This document shows positions 17,180 to 26,252 of a DNA stretch of 64,000 nt, piece after piece; within the stretch, counting starts at the first letter, position 1; every line of letters starts with the position of its first letter. The notes beneath the pieces were generated by a model. That model made no database searches and was not told the origin of the DNA. It was given only the letters and a program-made list of their open reading frames with translations. This DNA comes from Roseiarcus sp963794155 (GTDB taxonomy: Bacteria > Pseudomonadota > Alphaproteobacteria > Rhizobiales > Beijerinckiaceae): the NCBI GenBank assembly GCA_963794155.1, contig CAWCCX010000011.1:1-64000 (forward strand), read 5' to 3'. The position numbers and the translations under genes were made by a program.

Positions 17180-17893
17180 AGCCTTTGAGATTAGGAGGAT
17201 GCCTTCGACCATCGCTCGTGACTTCGCCCTGCGGCGGAACGCCGTGTAGCCGAGCCCAGCGAACCCGAGCGCCATCATTGCCCAGGTTCGAAGGTTCAGG
17301 TATCGTCGAAGGCATCAGGGTGAACTCGACGCATTCTTCGTGGTGTTGAATGTTGCGACCGTGGAGGGTGCAAGTCAGGTGATTTTAACCAACAGATTGT
17401 CATCCGTCGCCGTCTGGCTACCATTGACCGATACGCCCATTGCAATCAAATCCGCGTCGGTCAGCGTGCACCCGTCGACCGTGATCGATATCGTGTTCAG
17501 ATTACCGCGCTCGCTGTTCCAGTCACATCGCCATCGATCGAACCCCAGTAAAGGGTTAGGCTGGTCTGAGGCGTCGAGAAAGTAGCGTCCGTACCTCCTC
17601 CCTCGACCGCCATAAAGGTTGTGCCGGTCGCCGAGGCGCCCGTTCCCAAGGGAGCGGCAGAAACGCCAGTCGTCGTACCTTTCGCCGTCACCGCATCGGT
17701 ACCGGTCCACTTAATCCCGTCCAATGTGAAACCCTTTGCGCCGACAGGTTTGGACGCAAAGTACAACGGATCCATTGGTCCCGGCGTCAACGTGACAGTG
17801 ACTGCGCCTGCACTCCCCTTCAGGGCCAACCAAGATGGGTCGCCGACGAAGATTCCGACCGCCGTGTGGGTTATCTCGCCGCTAAGGCCAACA
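17180..17893 (-). pseudogene. PEP-CTERM protein gene, 5' end lost and frameshifted
   Basis: Successive minus-strand frames give SGEITHTAVGIFVGDPSWLA, ATFSTPQTSLTLYWGSIDGD, then NTISITVDGCTLTDADLIAM and finally IPEPS/TWAMMALGFAGLGYTAFRRR. The last part is the PEP-CTERM sorting signal: motif, membrane helix, basic tail. Changes of frame occur near 17500, near 17375 and within the motif itself (one extra base). The signal peptide is missing, and the reading begins where the SMR-like gene ends. PEP-CTERM proteins are exported, cut by an exosortase and usually go to the surface or matrix. No exosortase is in the window. Confidence 0.75.
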
Positions 17894-18221
17894 CAATGAC
17901 GCCGCAAACGATGATGGCGACCGCTGTCAGGTGGATAAGGGTGATTGTTTCATTGTACATATAGTGACCGATGAATACCGCCCCGATGTAAGACGCGGCT
18001 GTGCACGGCAGGGCGACTGAAAGTGGAATGCGACGCAACGCAATAATGTAGAGAAGCGCGGCGACAAAGGACAGCATCAGACCCGCAACCGTGCGCGGGT
18101 CCAAGAATTGCGCCAGAAGGGCAGCTGAGGCCTGACCGGTCGTGGCGCCCGCTTTCAGCAAGGTCTGACCAGCTAAGCTCATCGCGATGGCGATCCAGAG
18201 GTTGATCCAAGAAAGGGTCAT
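17871..18221 (-). CDS. small SMR/EamA-type membrane transporter
   Basis: The 116-aa protein has four helices (LWIAIAMSLAGQTLLKAG, VAGLMLSFVAALLYIIALRR, the PCTAASYIGAVFIG segment and LTAVAIIVCGVIVLALA). This is a single-unit small multidrug-resistance-like fold of the ArnE/EmrE type. Such units work as dimers and may flip lipid-linked sugars. The start at 18221 (MTLSWINL) is preferred because GGA lies 8 bases upstream; ATG 18227 is close. The PEP-CTERM pseudogene overlaps its 3' end. The same pair order, as remnants, recurs near 63.2-63.9 kb. Confidence 0.75.
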   Translation of the reverse strand: MTLSWINLWIAIAMSLAGQTLLKAGATTGQASAALLAQFLDPRTVAGLMLSFVAALLYIIALRRIPLSVALPCTAASYIGAVFIGHYMYNETITLIHLTAVAIIVCGVIVLALAAR

Positions 18222-18439
18222 GATCATTCCAAGTTTGGCGCACTGCTCATCGCTCGTGCAATTCGACCTGTGGAAGCGCTTATGGGGAATAGTGGACGAG
18301 ATACGGTCCGCGGGTTTGGACACGCGGAAGGCCGGCGGGTAGTGGAAAACGATGAACGGCAGGTGATCAATCGGGCCATACATTCGCGGCCCTGGGATCA
18401 GCAGCGCCTGCTGCCAAACAATACCCTCGCCGTAGTCGA

Positions 18440-19206
18440 GGCCGAAGGGGTAGGCCAGACCGGAGTGTGGCGAAGCCGCAAAGCATCCGGCGTCAGGATT
18501 GTCGCCGTTGGCCCCGGATCGCGGTGGCGCGCCAGGATGTTGATGATGACGTCGGCGGAATGGACGCTCTCGGCGAGCGCCTGGTGGCAGGTCTTCGACA
18601 CCGAAGCCGGCAACGCATGGAAGCCGTCAAAGCGGCCACGATAGGGAATGAGCTTCGGCCGCTCTTCCTCAAACACCTCCCAATCGTCCGCTCTGAACGT
18701 TCCGGATGCGCATGCGCTTTCGCCCAGGACAAGCATTTGTCGAGCAGCCAGGCGTTCAGTTCGTCGTAGCTCTTGAACCGCAGCCGCGGTGTGAAGAATC
18801 GTTCGCGCACGAGGCCGACCTGGTTCTCGACTTGGCCCTTCTCCTATCCCGACGCCGGCGTGCAGGCGACCGGCTCGACGAGATGATGCGAACACATCTG
18901 AAGGAAGCGGCGATTGTACTGGCGATCCTTGCCGACGAGGATCGTCTCCACCGCCGTCTTCATGTTGTCGTAGATGCCGCGCCCACAGGCGCCTTTGAAG
19001 AACGCGAACGCCCGCTCTTGGGCGTCGAACACCATCTCCTGCGCTTCACGCGGATAGGCGCGCACGAACATCATGCGGCTGTGGCAGAGGCGGACATGCG
19101 CGACCTTCACGATCGTCGTCACTCCGTCCAGCACGGCGATCTCGCGGCTCCAGTCGAACTGATAGGCTTCGCTCGGCGCAAAAGTCAGCGGGACATAGGC
19201 GTCAGC
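18440..19206 (-). pseudogene. IS21 istA remnant with stop codon, frameshift and deletion
   Basis: The minus-strand reading begins at AYVPLTFAPSEAYQFDWS and runs through QYNRRFLQMCSHHLVEPVAC to TPASG. A TAG then replaces the usual Trp. It continues in frame with EKGQVENQVGLVRERFFTPR and NAWLLDKCLSWAKAHAHPE, changes frame at WEVFEEERPKLIPYRGRFDG, then jumps from ASVSKTC to the C-terminal HSADVIINILARHRDPGPTA. The N-terminus and about 150 internal residues are missing. It is a different IS21 lineage from the element at 2845. Confidence 0.85.
18922..19200 (-). repeat. 279-bp repeat, copy 2 (inverted relative to 13779-14057)
   Basis: This nearly identical inverted copy lies about 4.9 kb away. Recombination between the two could invert the intervening genes. 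Confidence 0.85.
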
Positions 19207-19263
19207 CGTCGCGCTGGCGTTCGTCTTCGCCGCGACGGACAGCGTCATATCCGCCTCCGTAGC

Positions 19264-20982
19264 CTAGCCCGACGCGGCGGAGTGTCCACCGTCTGGCGTT
19301 CGATAGACGCAAAGGCGGCGCGATTTCCATACCGGAACTGCCGCCTTGGAATCGCATCCGTCAACCACGTAAGCTATTTTGTGGCTTGAGGCGTAGTCGA
19401 GACGCTGGTCGAGCGACTGAAGCGCGAGCGTCTCGGCCATCCGCTGCTTCCAGAGCGGATAGAGATGCTGACTCCACATGACGCAGTTGCCGTCGAGGTC
19501 AGTGGTCCAGATCCGCCGATGGGAGAAATAAGGAAACACCTCGTAGCCGCCTTGGAGCGGCAGCTGTGCCGGATCGACCTTCGGAAAGCCGTGGCTGAAA
19601 GCATATTGTTGCGGCAGCATGCTGACAGGAACCAGAAAGACCGCGTCTGCCGCAGTGTTTGCGCGCGCCCAGCGTCCGAGCGATTCCCATTCGCTACGGT
19701 CGAGCGCAAGGCCCTGGTAGCGCTGCGCGGTTCCGAGGACGGAAAGAGCGAACAGGACGACAACCGCTGCGACGGTCACGGCGCGATAGGGAAGCATGAG
19801 AACCGCGCGCGGAACGCTGACTATCGGCGCAGCGATGAAAAGCAACAACAGCAGCGGCGGGCCAAAGTTCGGAACGCTGAGCAAGAGCGCGACGACGCAC
19901 CCGAGGAACGTCTTCTTCTCGTCGGTCTCGCCCGACAACCAAAGAGCGCCGAGCGCGGCGAACGCGATCGTCGCGCAGATTTGAATCGAGCTGCTCGCGC
20001 GAAGCAGATGCAGATTGAGCAGCGCCGGTGCCTGGGTGAGCCACGGCAGCGCCGCGCCAAAGAGCCAGACCGCAGAGAATCCGATCAGCGCAGCGATCAG
20101 GAAGTCGCTCACCGGGCGCATCCGCGCCGCGGCAAGGAACGCGGCCGCCGTCACCATGACAAGCCAGACGACCGACGACAGCGGCTGCGCCCAGATCAAG
20201 AAATGGTACGGCCATATATCCAAAAGCGCCGAGACGTAGTTGAAATCGATTGGTCGTCCGTAGTCGGGATTCGCCAGCACGTTTCTGATGACCGGCAGCG
20301 CGATGATCGCGGCGAGCGCCAGGCCGACCGCGCCCCGGCGGGCTGCGTCTTTCCACTCGAGCGCGCCGTTCCGCAGCTCATTCCCGAAAATGAGCGCAAG
20401 CGGCGCCGCATTCCAGACTGCGACAAACCCGCTGAGAAAGAAGGTCACCCCGTTCATGGCCAAGGCCAGAGCTACCCTGCCCCGCGCGGCGTAAGCGAGA
20501 GCGAGAAGGGTCGTTCCGTTTGCGAGCTCGGAATGGCCGAAGGTCGGCTCAAAGAGCCCGCCATCGCCCGCCCGCGATAGACCGCGCATCGAGGTCGCCA
20601 GCGCGACAAGCAGGACGAAGATCAATCTTTGGCGCGGCGTCTCCACCCGAAGGACCGCGGCGCATTCGACCGCGCCAATAAAAAAAAGAATGCGTGAAAG
20701 CACATTGAAGGTCACGAGCAGCGGGTAGACCACATCGCTGTCGAATCTTCCCGTCAGGGGAAACCAGAATCCGCTCGCGTAGTATTGCAGCGACTGGACG
20801 AATCGATCGTCTGCGAACTGCGGCTCGCGCCAAAGTCCGGCAAGAATTTGGAGGTGGAAGAAACTCGTCCCCTCGACGGCGACCACGCCTGAAATCAAAA
20901 GCGACGCCGCCGCTCCGATGACGGCGAGCGCCGCGGTCTGAGACCAGCCAACGAATGCCGGTATCTGCGCCGGCGAGGTCAC
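19264..20982 (-). CDS. polytopic membrane protein, GT-C-like
   Basis: The 572-aa protein (GTG start 20982, beginning VTSPAQIPAFVGWSQ) has about ten membrane helices and a soluble, probably periplasmic C-terminal domain from about residue 430. I do not recognise a named family. The first outer loop after helix 1 holds FADDRFVQSLQYY, an acidic pair in the place where GT-C enzymes bind metal and lipid phosphate. The tail contains HRRIWTTDLDGNCVMWSQHL. The frame stays open upstream to 21087, but that stretch belongs to the neighbouring pseudogene. The start is uncertain. It ends close to the istA remnant, and no partner gene follows in the same direction. Confidence 0.65.
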   Translation of the reverse strand: MTSPAQIPAFVGWSQTAALAVIGAAASLLISGVVAVEGTSFFHLQILAGLWREPQFADDRFVQSLQYYASGFWFPLTGRFDSDVVYPLLVTFNVLSRILFFIGAVECAAVLRVETPRQRLIFVLLVALATSMRGLSRAGDGGLFEPTFGHSELANGTTLLALAYAARGRVALALAMNGVTFFLSGFVAVWNAAPLALIFGNELRNGALEWKDAARRGAVGLALAAIIALPVIRNVLANPDYGRPIDFNYVSALLDIWPYHFLIWAQPLSSVVWLVMVTAAAFLAAARMRPVSDFLIAALIGFSAVWLFGAALPWLTQAPALLNLHLLRASSSIQICATIAFAALGALWLSGETDEKKTFLGCVVALLLSVPNFGPPLLLLLFIAAPIVSVPRAVLMLPYRAVTVAAVVVLFALSVLGTAQRYQGLALDRSEWESLGRWARANTAADAVFLVPVSMLPQQYAFSHGFPKVDPAQLPLQGGYEVFPYFSHRRIWTTDLDGNCVMWSQHLYPLWKQRMAETLALQSLDQRLDYASSHKIAYVVDGCDSKAAVPVWKSRRLCVYRTPDGGHSAASG

Positions 20983-21005
20983 GGGATCACCGAGCTGGCG
21001 CAACC

Positions 21006-21832
21006 CTACCGCCCTTTCGTCGACTGCTCGCGCCCAAACGCGTAAACAAGCCCTCCGGGGGATCGTCCCAGCGAACCGAGATCCCAATCTTGGGTCCGAT
21101 CGCCCGAGAGGCGCCCAATGTCGGCAAGGGGGTCGGCCAGATTTGAGACGACACCGAAAGACTGCAGGAACGCCGCGCCGCCGTCCAGCCAGGCGAGACG
21201 CCAGCTCCGTCTGTGCGGGTAGCGGTCGATCGCCAGCCGGTTGAATTCGGAGTCGACATTGATCCAGATCGTCTTCTCGTCATCGATGTTGGCGTCGTTA
21301 GAGACCAGATACTCGCCTACCGGCGACTTCGGCCAGTATCGACGATGAGCAGGTTTTTGCCTTCGGAACGTTGACCTCATTTTCGACAGTTAAGCGAAAA
21401 GAAGGTATCCGAACCAGCAACAGGCCTCATGAATGCTGGCGTGTCAGCGACCCACGGCAGGTTGGTCAGTGGAACGACCGACCCGACGACTAGCGCTAAC
21501 GGCAGAACCCGGGTGACCGACAACCGACACGAATAGCCCCGAGGCCGCCATTGACGCAGGCTTCTAAATCCCGCCATGGTCGCCAGCATGACGAGACCGA
21601 AGGCGGGCGCCGCGTAATGGGCGAAATCGAAGCTCCCTAGCCAAAAACCAATAGCGAGCGAGGCGGCCGCGAGCAAGAGGGTCGGCTCGCTCCCTCGTAG
21701 GGCCGCATCGTCATCGGGATGACGACGCCCAAGCCGACCCGTTCAATAGGGTCGGGCGCGATTTGACTGCCTTGAATCCGCCCAACATTGATCATTCCCG
21801 CACCATCCACCGCCACGGTCAGCGCAACCATC
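21006..21832 (-). pseudogene. decayed copy of the GT-C-like protein at 57119-58966
   Basis: Minus-strand pieces match the intact gene at three places. They are a short part near its residue 160 (VALTVAV), then GVVIPMTMRPYEG with GGRIQGSQ in another frame (intact copy GVVVLMTTRPYEG), then LGSFDFAHYAAPAFGLVMLA and IDDEKTIWINVDSEFNRLAI up to the end of the protein. Two large internal deletions and several frame changes separate the pieces. Nucleotide similarity is still obvious, so decay is recent. It touches a nuclease remnant on its 5' side. Confidence 0.85.
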
Positions 21833-21839
21833 GCTTAGA

Positions 21840-22040
21840 AGGCGCGTCCGGCGGGATCGGGCCGCACCGCCCCCGCGCGCAAAATGAGCCGGAATGCCCT
21901 CCCGGTGGAATGCCTCCTCGAGGTAGGCGCGGTGCCCCTCCGCGGCCGCACCACGGCGATCCGGTCACGAGCAAGGGTAGGACGCGCACTCTCGACCCTC
22001 CCAGGGGCAGAGAACACCTCAACCGCGTATTTATCCCCCC
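21840..22040 (-). pseudogene. fragment of a PD-(D/E)XK nuclease / inactivated helicase-like protein
   Basis: Minus-strand readings in two or three frames give AVEVFSAPG, DRIAVV, EGHRAYLEEAFHREGIPAHF and GAVRPDPAGRAF. I recognise these as part of the RexB-like nuclease/helicase proteins seen in Rhizobiales chromosomes. Only about 65 residues remain. It ends exactly where the GT-C pseudogene begins. Confidence 0.5.
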
Positions 22041-22147
22041 GAGGAACTGATTCCCGGCATCATCGCCAAGCTCAGGACAATGAATCCAGCCCTCCCTGCG
22101 CGACACAGGGTTGCGTCAAGTAGTTTCTGTCATACTGACGCCGTCTG

Positions 22148-22188
22148 TTAAGTGTCTCTGTCCTGGAGGCGCGATCTGTGTTAAGTGT
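22148..22188 (+). repeat. TTAAGTGT direct repeat
   Basis: TTAAGTGT occurs at 22148 and 22181, each followed within a few bases by GTC and preceded by TCTG. Such spaced copies can be IS-end or regulator sites. It lies about 90 bases before the GT-C-like gene at 22277. Confidence 0.35.
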
Positions 22189-22276
22189 TTTGTCTGGGCG
22201 GCGCTGCCATTACGACCACCAGACGCGATCTGTTGCAAAGCCTGTCTCGTGATTTCGGCGCCGGAGAGCCGTCAGC

Positions 22277-23965
22277 ATGCCGTCAAACGCTCGACCGCCA
22301 GAAGAGGGCACATCGCGGCCGTCCCCGGCATTCGATTGGCTCTCGAAGCCGCCGGTCTGGATTGGCGCCCTGATAGCCTCGGCCATCGCCTTCGCTGTAT
22401 TACAAACTTTTTCCGTAGTACGAGCCACCTTCCCGGATCTCCTCGTCGGTTGCGTGACGGTCGCGGCCATATTCGCTGCGGCCGGCCGTCCCTTGCGCGT
22501 GCCGGCGATCGATCCGGCATGGTCGCCCTGGCTCGTGGGGCTCGTCTGCCTACCGCTCGGCTACCTCGCCGGAACCTTCTGGCCGAATTCCGGCGACGAG
22601 CATTCTTACGTGTTCCTCGCGGACACGCTGCTAGCTGGGCGTCTCGTCAATCCGCCCGCGCCGGATCCGGAACTGTTCTCGCTGTATCGCGTCTTTACGA
22701 TGCGTGGAGCGACCTTCAGCCAGTATCTCCCCGGATGGCCTTTGGTTCTCGCGCCGTTCCGCTTCGCCGGCGTCGCGTGGCTCGCGAACCCGGTCCTGAC
22801 GGCCCTCCTGGGAGCATGCCTGTTGGGCGCGATGCGACGGCTGCGGGCGCCCGGTTCTATTCAGCCTGTCATGCTGCTTTTGGTTCTGACGTCGCCGTTC
22901 GTGCTGTTCAATGGGGCCTCGCTGTTTTCAGGCACGCTGAGCGCAGCGCTGGCAGCGGCCATCGCGTGGCAGCAACTCGTGGACGAGGAGCAGCCATCGT
23001 CCTGGCGCAAAGTCCTGATTGGGGTTCTTTTCGGGCTGCAATTGCTGACACGCCTCGAGATGTTTCTGTTAATCGGCGCGCTGTACGCCGCCGACCGGTT
23101 ATGGCGGAGGCGGTGGGCCGCATTTGGTGACGCCGTCCCCGTTTGTGTCGGCGCGTTTCCCCTAATCATGTTTTTCTTTGTGTATAATTGGGCGATCACG
23201 GGAAATCCGCTTCAGACGCCGATGACGCTGACCAACCCGGATCTTGAGCTCGGCGCGATCGTGACCGGTCCTTGGGTCATGGCCAAACGCGCTCTGCACC
23301 ACACGCTCTATTGGACCGGCGAGCTTGGAGAATATGGCGGGCTGGTGCTGCTAGTCCTGCAGATCCCGGCTTTGGTGTTCAAAGCCCGCAGGCGATCGTT
23401 ACGGTTTTTCGATCTGGCCCTGCCGGCCACCATCGTGCTCTTTCTTTTCTTTCCCCACGATGGCGACCATCAATATGGCCCGCGTTACTGGTTTCCGGCG
23501 TGGCCGCTTGCGGCGCTAACGATCGCGTCCGGATTCGTCGAGGCCGACGGCTCCTTCGTCTTGTGGCGCCGTCGGCTGGATTTCAACGCCCTGACGGTCG
23601 CGAATGTGGTCTTCTGCCTGGCGGTACTGCCCGGCCTCGTCGTGACCACCCGGGCCTATATTGACGCCCGAAGGGCCGTGCTCGTCGATACGGTTCCGGT
23701 GAAGCCTGCAATCGTACTCGTCCCGACTCGTCAGTTGAAAATTTGGCCGTGGCAGCGCCGCATCGTTACTGCCTCCAGCCTCGATTTCGCCCGCGGCGAT
23801 GTCGACTACAGAGACCCTGTGCTCTTTGGTCGGCTCGACGCGCCGGACGCCGTGGCCCGCGCCTGCCGGCTGTCCGGAAGGGCCGTCTTCGCCTGGCGCG
23901 GCCCGGGCGATCTCGTCAGGCAGGATTGCGCGCCAGAGAGCATGACCGTCCGTTCGCGCCCCTAA
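22277..23965 (+). CDS. GT-C/GT39-like polytopic membrane protein
   Basis: The 562-aa protein has about eleven membrane helices. After helix 3, the loop GTFWPNSGDEHSYVFLADTL carries the adjacent Asp-Glu pair expected in the first outer loop of GT39/ArnT-type glycosyltransferases, which use polyprenyl-phosphate sugars. LLTRLEMFLLIGALYAADR, YNWAITGNPLQTP and DGDHQYGPRYWFPAWPLA follow; Y-G-P-R-Y-W loops are common in this superfamily. The C-terminus (from about 460) is soluble. GGAGAG lies 8 bases before ATG 22277. The acceptor is unknown. It is alone in its direction, with a resolvase remnant just downstream. Confidence 0.72.
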   Translation: MPSNARPPEEGTSRPSPAFDWLSKPPVWIGALIASAIAFAVLQTFSVVRATFPDLLVGCVTVAAIFAAAGRPLRVPAIDPAWSPWLVGLVCLPLGYLAGTFWPNSGDEHSYVFLADTLLAGRLVNPPAPDPELFSLYRVFTMRGATFSQYLPGWPLVLAPFRFAGVAWLANPVLTALLGACLLGAMRRLRAPGSIQPVMLLLVLTSPFVLFNGASLFSGTLSAALAAAIAWQQLVDEEQPSSWRKVLIGVLFGLQLLTRLEMFLLIGALYAADRLWRRRWAAFGDAVPVCVGAFPLIMFFFVYNWAITGNPLQTPMTLTNPDLELGAIVTGPWVMAKRALHHTLYWTGELGEYGGLVLLVLQIPALVFKARRRSLRFFDLALPATIVLFLFFPHDGDHQYGPRYWFPAWPLAALTIASGFVEADGSFVLWRRRLDFNALTVANVVFCLAVLPGLVVTTRAYIDARRAVLVDTVPVKPAIVLVPTRQLKIWPWQRRIVTASSLDFARGDVDYRDPVLFGRLDAPDAVARACRLSGRAVFAWRGPGDLVRQDCAPESMTVRSRP

Positions 23966-23971
23966 TAATAA

Positions 23972-24192
23972 CATCGCAGCGCATCTACAGCGGCGGAAAG
24001 CGGCCCTTCGGGTACGACGTCAGACTGGACAGAGAGAGACCCCCGGGCTCGTCCCGAACGCGCCTGAAATGGACGTGATCGAGCGCATGAAGGCCATGCG
24101 GAGAGACGGCGCGACGTATCGGGCCATCGGCGCAATCACCGGCCACGGGCCGAACTCTGTGAAACGGATTTTGGAGCGAGTTGAGCGCGCCT
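23972..24192 (+). pseudogene. C-terminal remnant of a serine recombinase
   Basis: QRIYSGGKRPFGYDVRLD is followed, after a frame change near 24045, by LVPNAPEMDVIERMKAMRRD and the helix-turn-helix-like GATYRAIGAITGHGPNSVKR. G-G-x-x-P-F-G-Y is the hallmark of the recombinase domain of large serine recombinases. An N-terminal remnant with matching character lies at 25609-25725 on the same strand. Confidence 0.75.
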
Positions 24193-24297
24193 AAGGGCGC
24201 CCACGCCGCGATTTACGAAAACGTGAGCAAGTTCAACGATAAAACGCTCGCGTTTCTCAACCGCCGCGCCGGTTGAGAGGCGGGACGCGGCGCGGTC

Positions 24298-25312
24298 TCA
24301 AGGGCGGCGTTCGCGCGCCGCCAGGGCGCCCTTTGACTCACTATAGCCTGCGTCGCCGGGAATCGGCGGATGGCTCAAATAGGCGAGGAGTTTTGCCTTC
24401 CGGCGCCCCTTTGCGACGCTGTCGAGGATGAGGCCGGTGAATACGGCGATGATTCCAACGGTCATCAAGCCAACCGCCAGAACCGCGGTTGGCAAGCGCG
24501 GAACAAGACCGGTCGCCACGAATTCCACAATGACGGGGACGGCCGCCGCAACGGACGCGATGACGGATATCGCCCCGACGGCTGAGAAAACTGCAGCGGC
24601 AGAAGGTCGCGCACGAGATGCAGGATGAGCCAAAGAATTCGCAACCCGTCCTTGATCGTCGAAAGCTTGCTCGCCGATCCTGGCGGACGCTCGCGATAGT
24701 CGGTCTCGAGCTCGGACATCGGTAGATCGAGGTCGAGGGCATGGACGATGAGTTCGGTTTCGATCTCAAAGCCGGTGCTCATCGCCGGAAAGGACTTGAC
24801 GAAGCGGCGTGAAAGAACCTTGTAGCCGACAGCATATCCTGGCTATAAGCGCCAAAAATGAGCGACACCAACCCCGAGAGGAGTTGATTGCCGACGACAT
24901 GACCGGCGCGATAGGCTTGGGCGGATATGTGAACCCTTGCGCCGTTCACCTGGTCGAAACGGCCGGCGAGAAGTTTGGCGACAAGGCGGGGCGCCGCTTT
25001 GGCGTCGTAGGTGCCGTCGCTGTCGACCAGCACGCAAATGTCGGCATCGACATCCGCGAACATTCGGCGGACCACGTAGCCTTTGCCCTGACGGCTCTCG
25101 GCTCGCACGATGGCGCCCGCCTTACGCGCCAGCTCCCCGCTGCCGTCAGTCGAATTGTTGTCATAGACGTAGATCTGAGCCTCGGGCAGGCTCAAGCGAA
25201 AGCTCCGCACGACGTCGACGATGGTGGGGGCTTCATTGTAGCAGGGCAAGAGAACCGCGATGGTCGGAGCGGGCACCCCTATCTCGGCCGTCACTGACAG
25301 TTCTCCGTTCAT
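24298..25312 (-). pseudogene. GT2 glycosyltransferase, two frameshifts
   Basis: This is a relative of the GT2 at 15554. The first frame (25312-24779) is normal: IAVLLPCYNEAPTIVDVV, YVYDNNSTDGSGE, ICVLVDSDGTYDA, DMLSA. It then breaks near 24835, continuing as STGFEIETELIVHALDLDLP and RPPGSASKLSTIKDGLRILW in another frame. It breaks again near 24600 before the two membrane helices (GLVPRLPTAVLAVGLMTVGI). Each break needs only a small indel, so inactivation is recent. The catalytic domain alone would be truncated. Confidence 0.83.
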
Positions 25313-25608
25313 GCGGGCTTCGCGTGCTTACTCGCGCCGCAGTTTGCAAATCCTGGCGTGCTGCCCGTCCTCCATATTGGTGATCAACGGATCGCATTCT
25401 CCGTCGCGAGCCAGCCCCAGACTGCCCAACGAGGCATCAGCCACGCCCGGCGAATCATTGAGATCTTCGATGCCCCACAATGGTCCCTGGTGACGGCGAA
25501 CGGCCGCCTCAATGATTCTCCAGAGCCTGTTCGAACCGCCGGGATGAACAAGATTGTTGTCGACGCCGATCGCGCGCGCTGAAACCGGCATGGATCGCCG
25601 AATAGAGC

Positions 25609-25725
25609 GACGACGGCGTCAAGGGAGCGGACCCGGTCGACCAGCGTCCGGGCCTCGGCGCGATGCTGAAGCACATTGCCGGCAACGGCGTGCGCACGAT
25701 CATCGTCGAGACCGCCATCGCCTGA
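25609..25725 (+). pseudogene. N-terminal-domain remnant of a serine recombinase
   Basis: The plus-strand frame reads DDGVKGADPVDQRPGLGAML and IAGNGVRTIIVETAIA, then stops. The P-G-L-x-A-M-L and V-R-T-I-I-V-E pattern is the central part of the resolvase catalytic domain, lacking the N-terminal serine. It lies 1.4 kb downstream of the C-terminal remnant, so the original gene was rearranged. Confidence 0.65.
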
Positions 25726-26252
25726 AACCGCGACAGATTTTGCGACACAGCGAGAAAGGCTGATGTCGTGCGGGTCATCAACGAATTCGGCGGACGCGCG
25801 TCGCGAGAGGGGCCGGGAGGGACCCAATCGCTCGATGGTAGCCGCGAAGTGCTGCGGCCGGGTTAATCCGCGGTCGGGCGTCGAGACTGGGTCAGCGCCT
25901 TCCTCCTCGACCGGTCCCCGCTTGCGGTTGTGCGGCCATGCGCGCCGAGGCCCGCCGCGGCGATCAGATCTTCGCCCCGCGGGTCGGCGCCCAAACGTTC
26001 GGCGATATCGCTCGCGAGCGAGGCCAGATTCACAGCGCATGAACTCGGCGAGAAGCGCCAGTTCGCGTCTCTCATCGGTCACCTGCGGGGGGGCTCGCCC
26101 GGCTGAGTCGGCGGTCGGCGGTTTGAGCTCTGTCTGCATCATCGCGTGGGCTAAGGCTGTCGAAGGTCGCCCGATATTGCCACGATCGATTGATGCGGCG
26201 GGTGACGAATTGTTACAAAATGAAATGAAGGGTGAATTCTGCGCCCGCGCGG
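25726..26252. other. stretch without a confident gene
   Basis: Minus-strand readings such as QVTDERRELALLAEFMRC and DIAERLGADPRGEDLIAAAG look like scraps of protein, but I cannot name a family. The plus strand has nothing convincing. A short AT-rich patch (about 26190-26240) precedes the end of the LysR gene. Confidence 0.35.
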
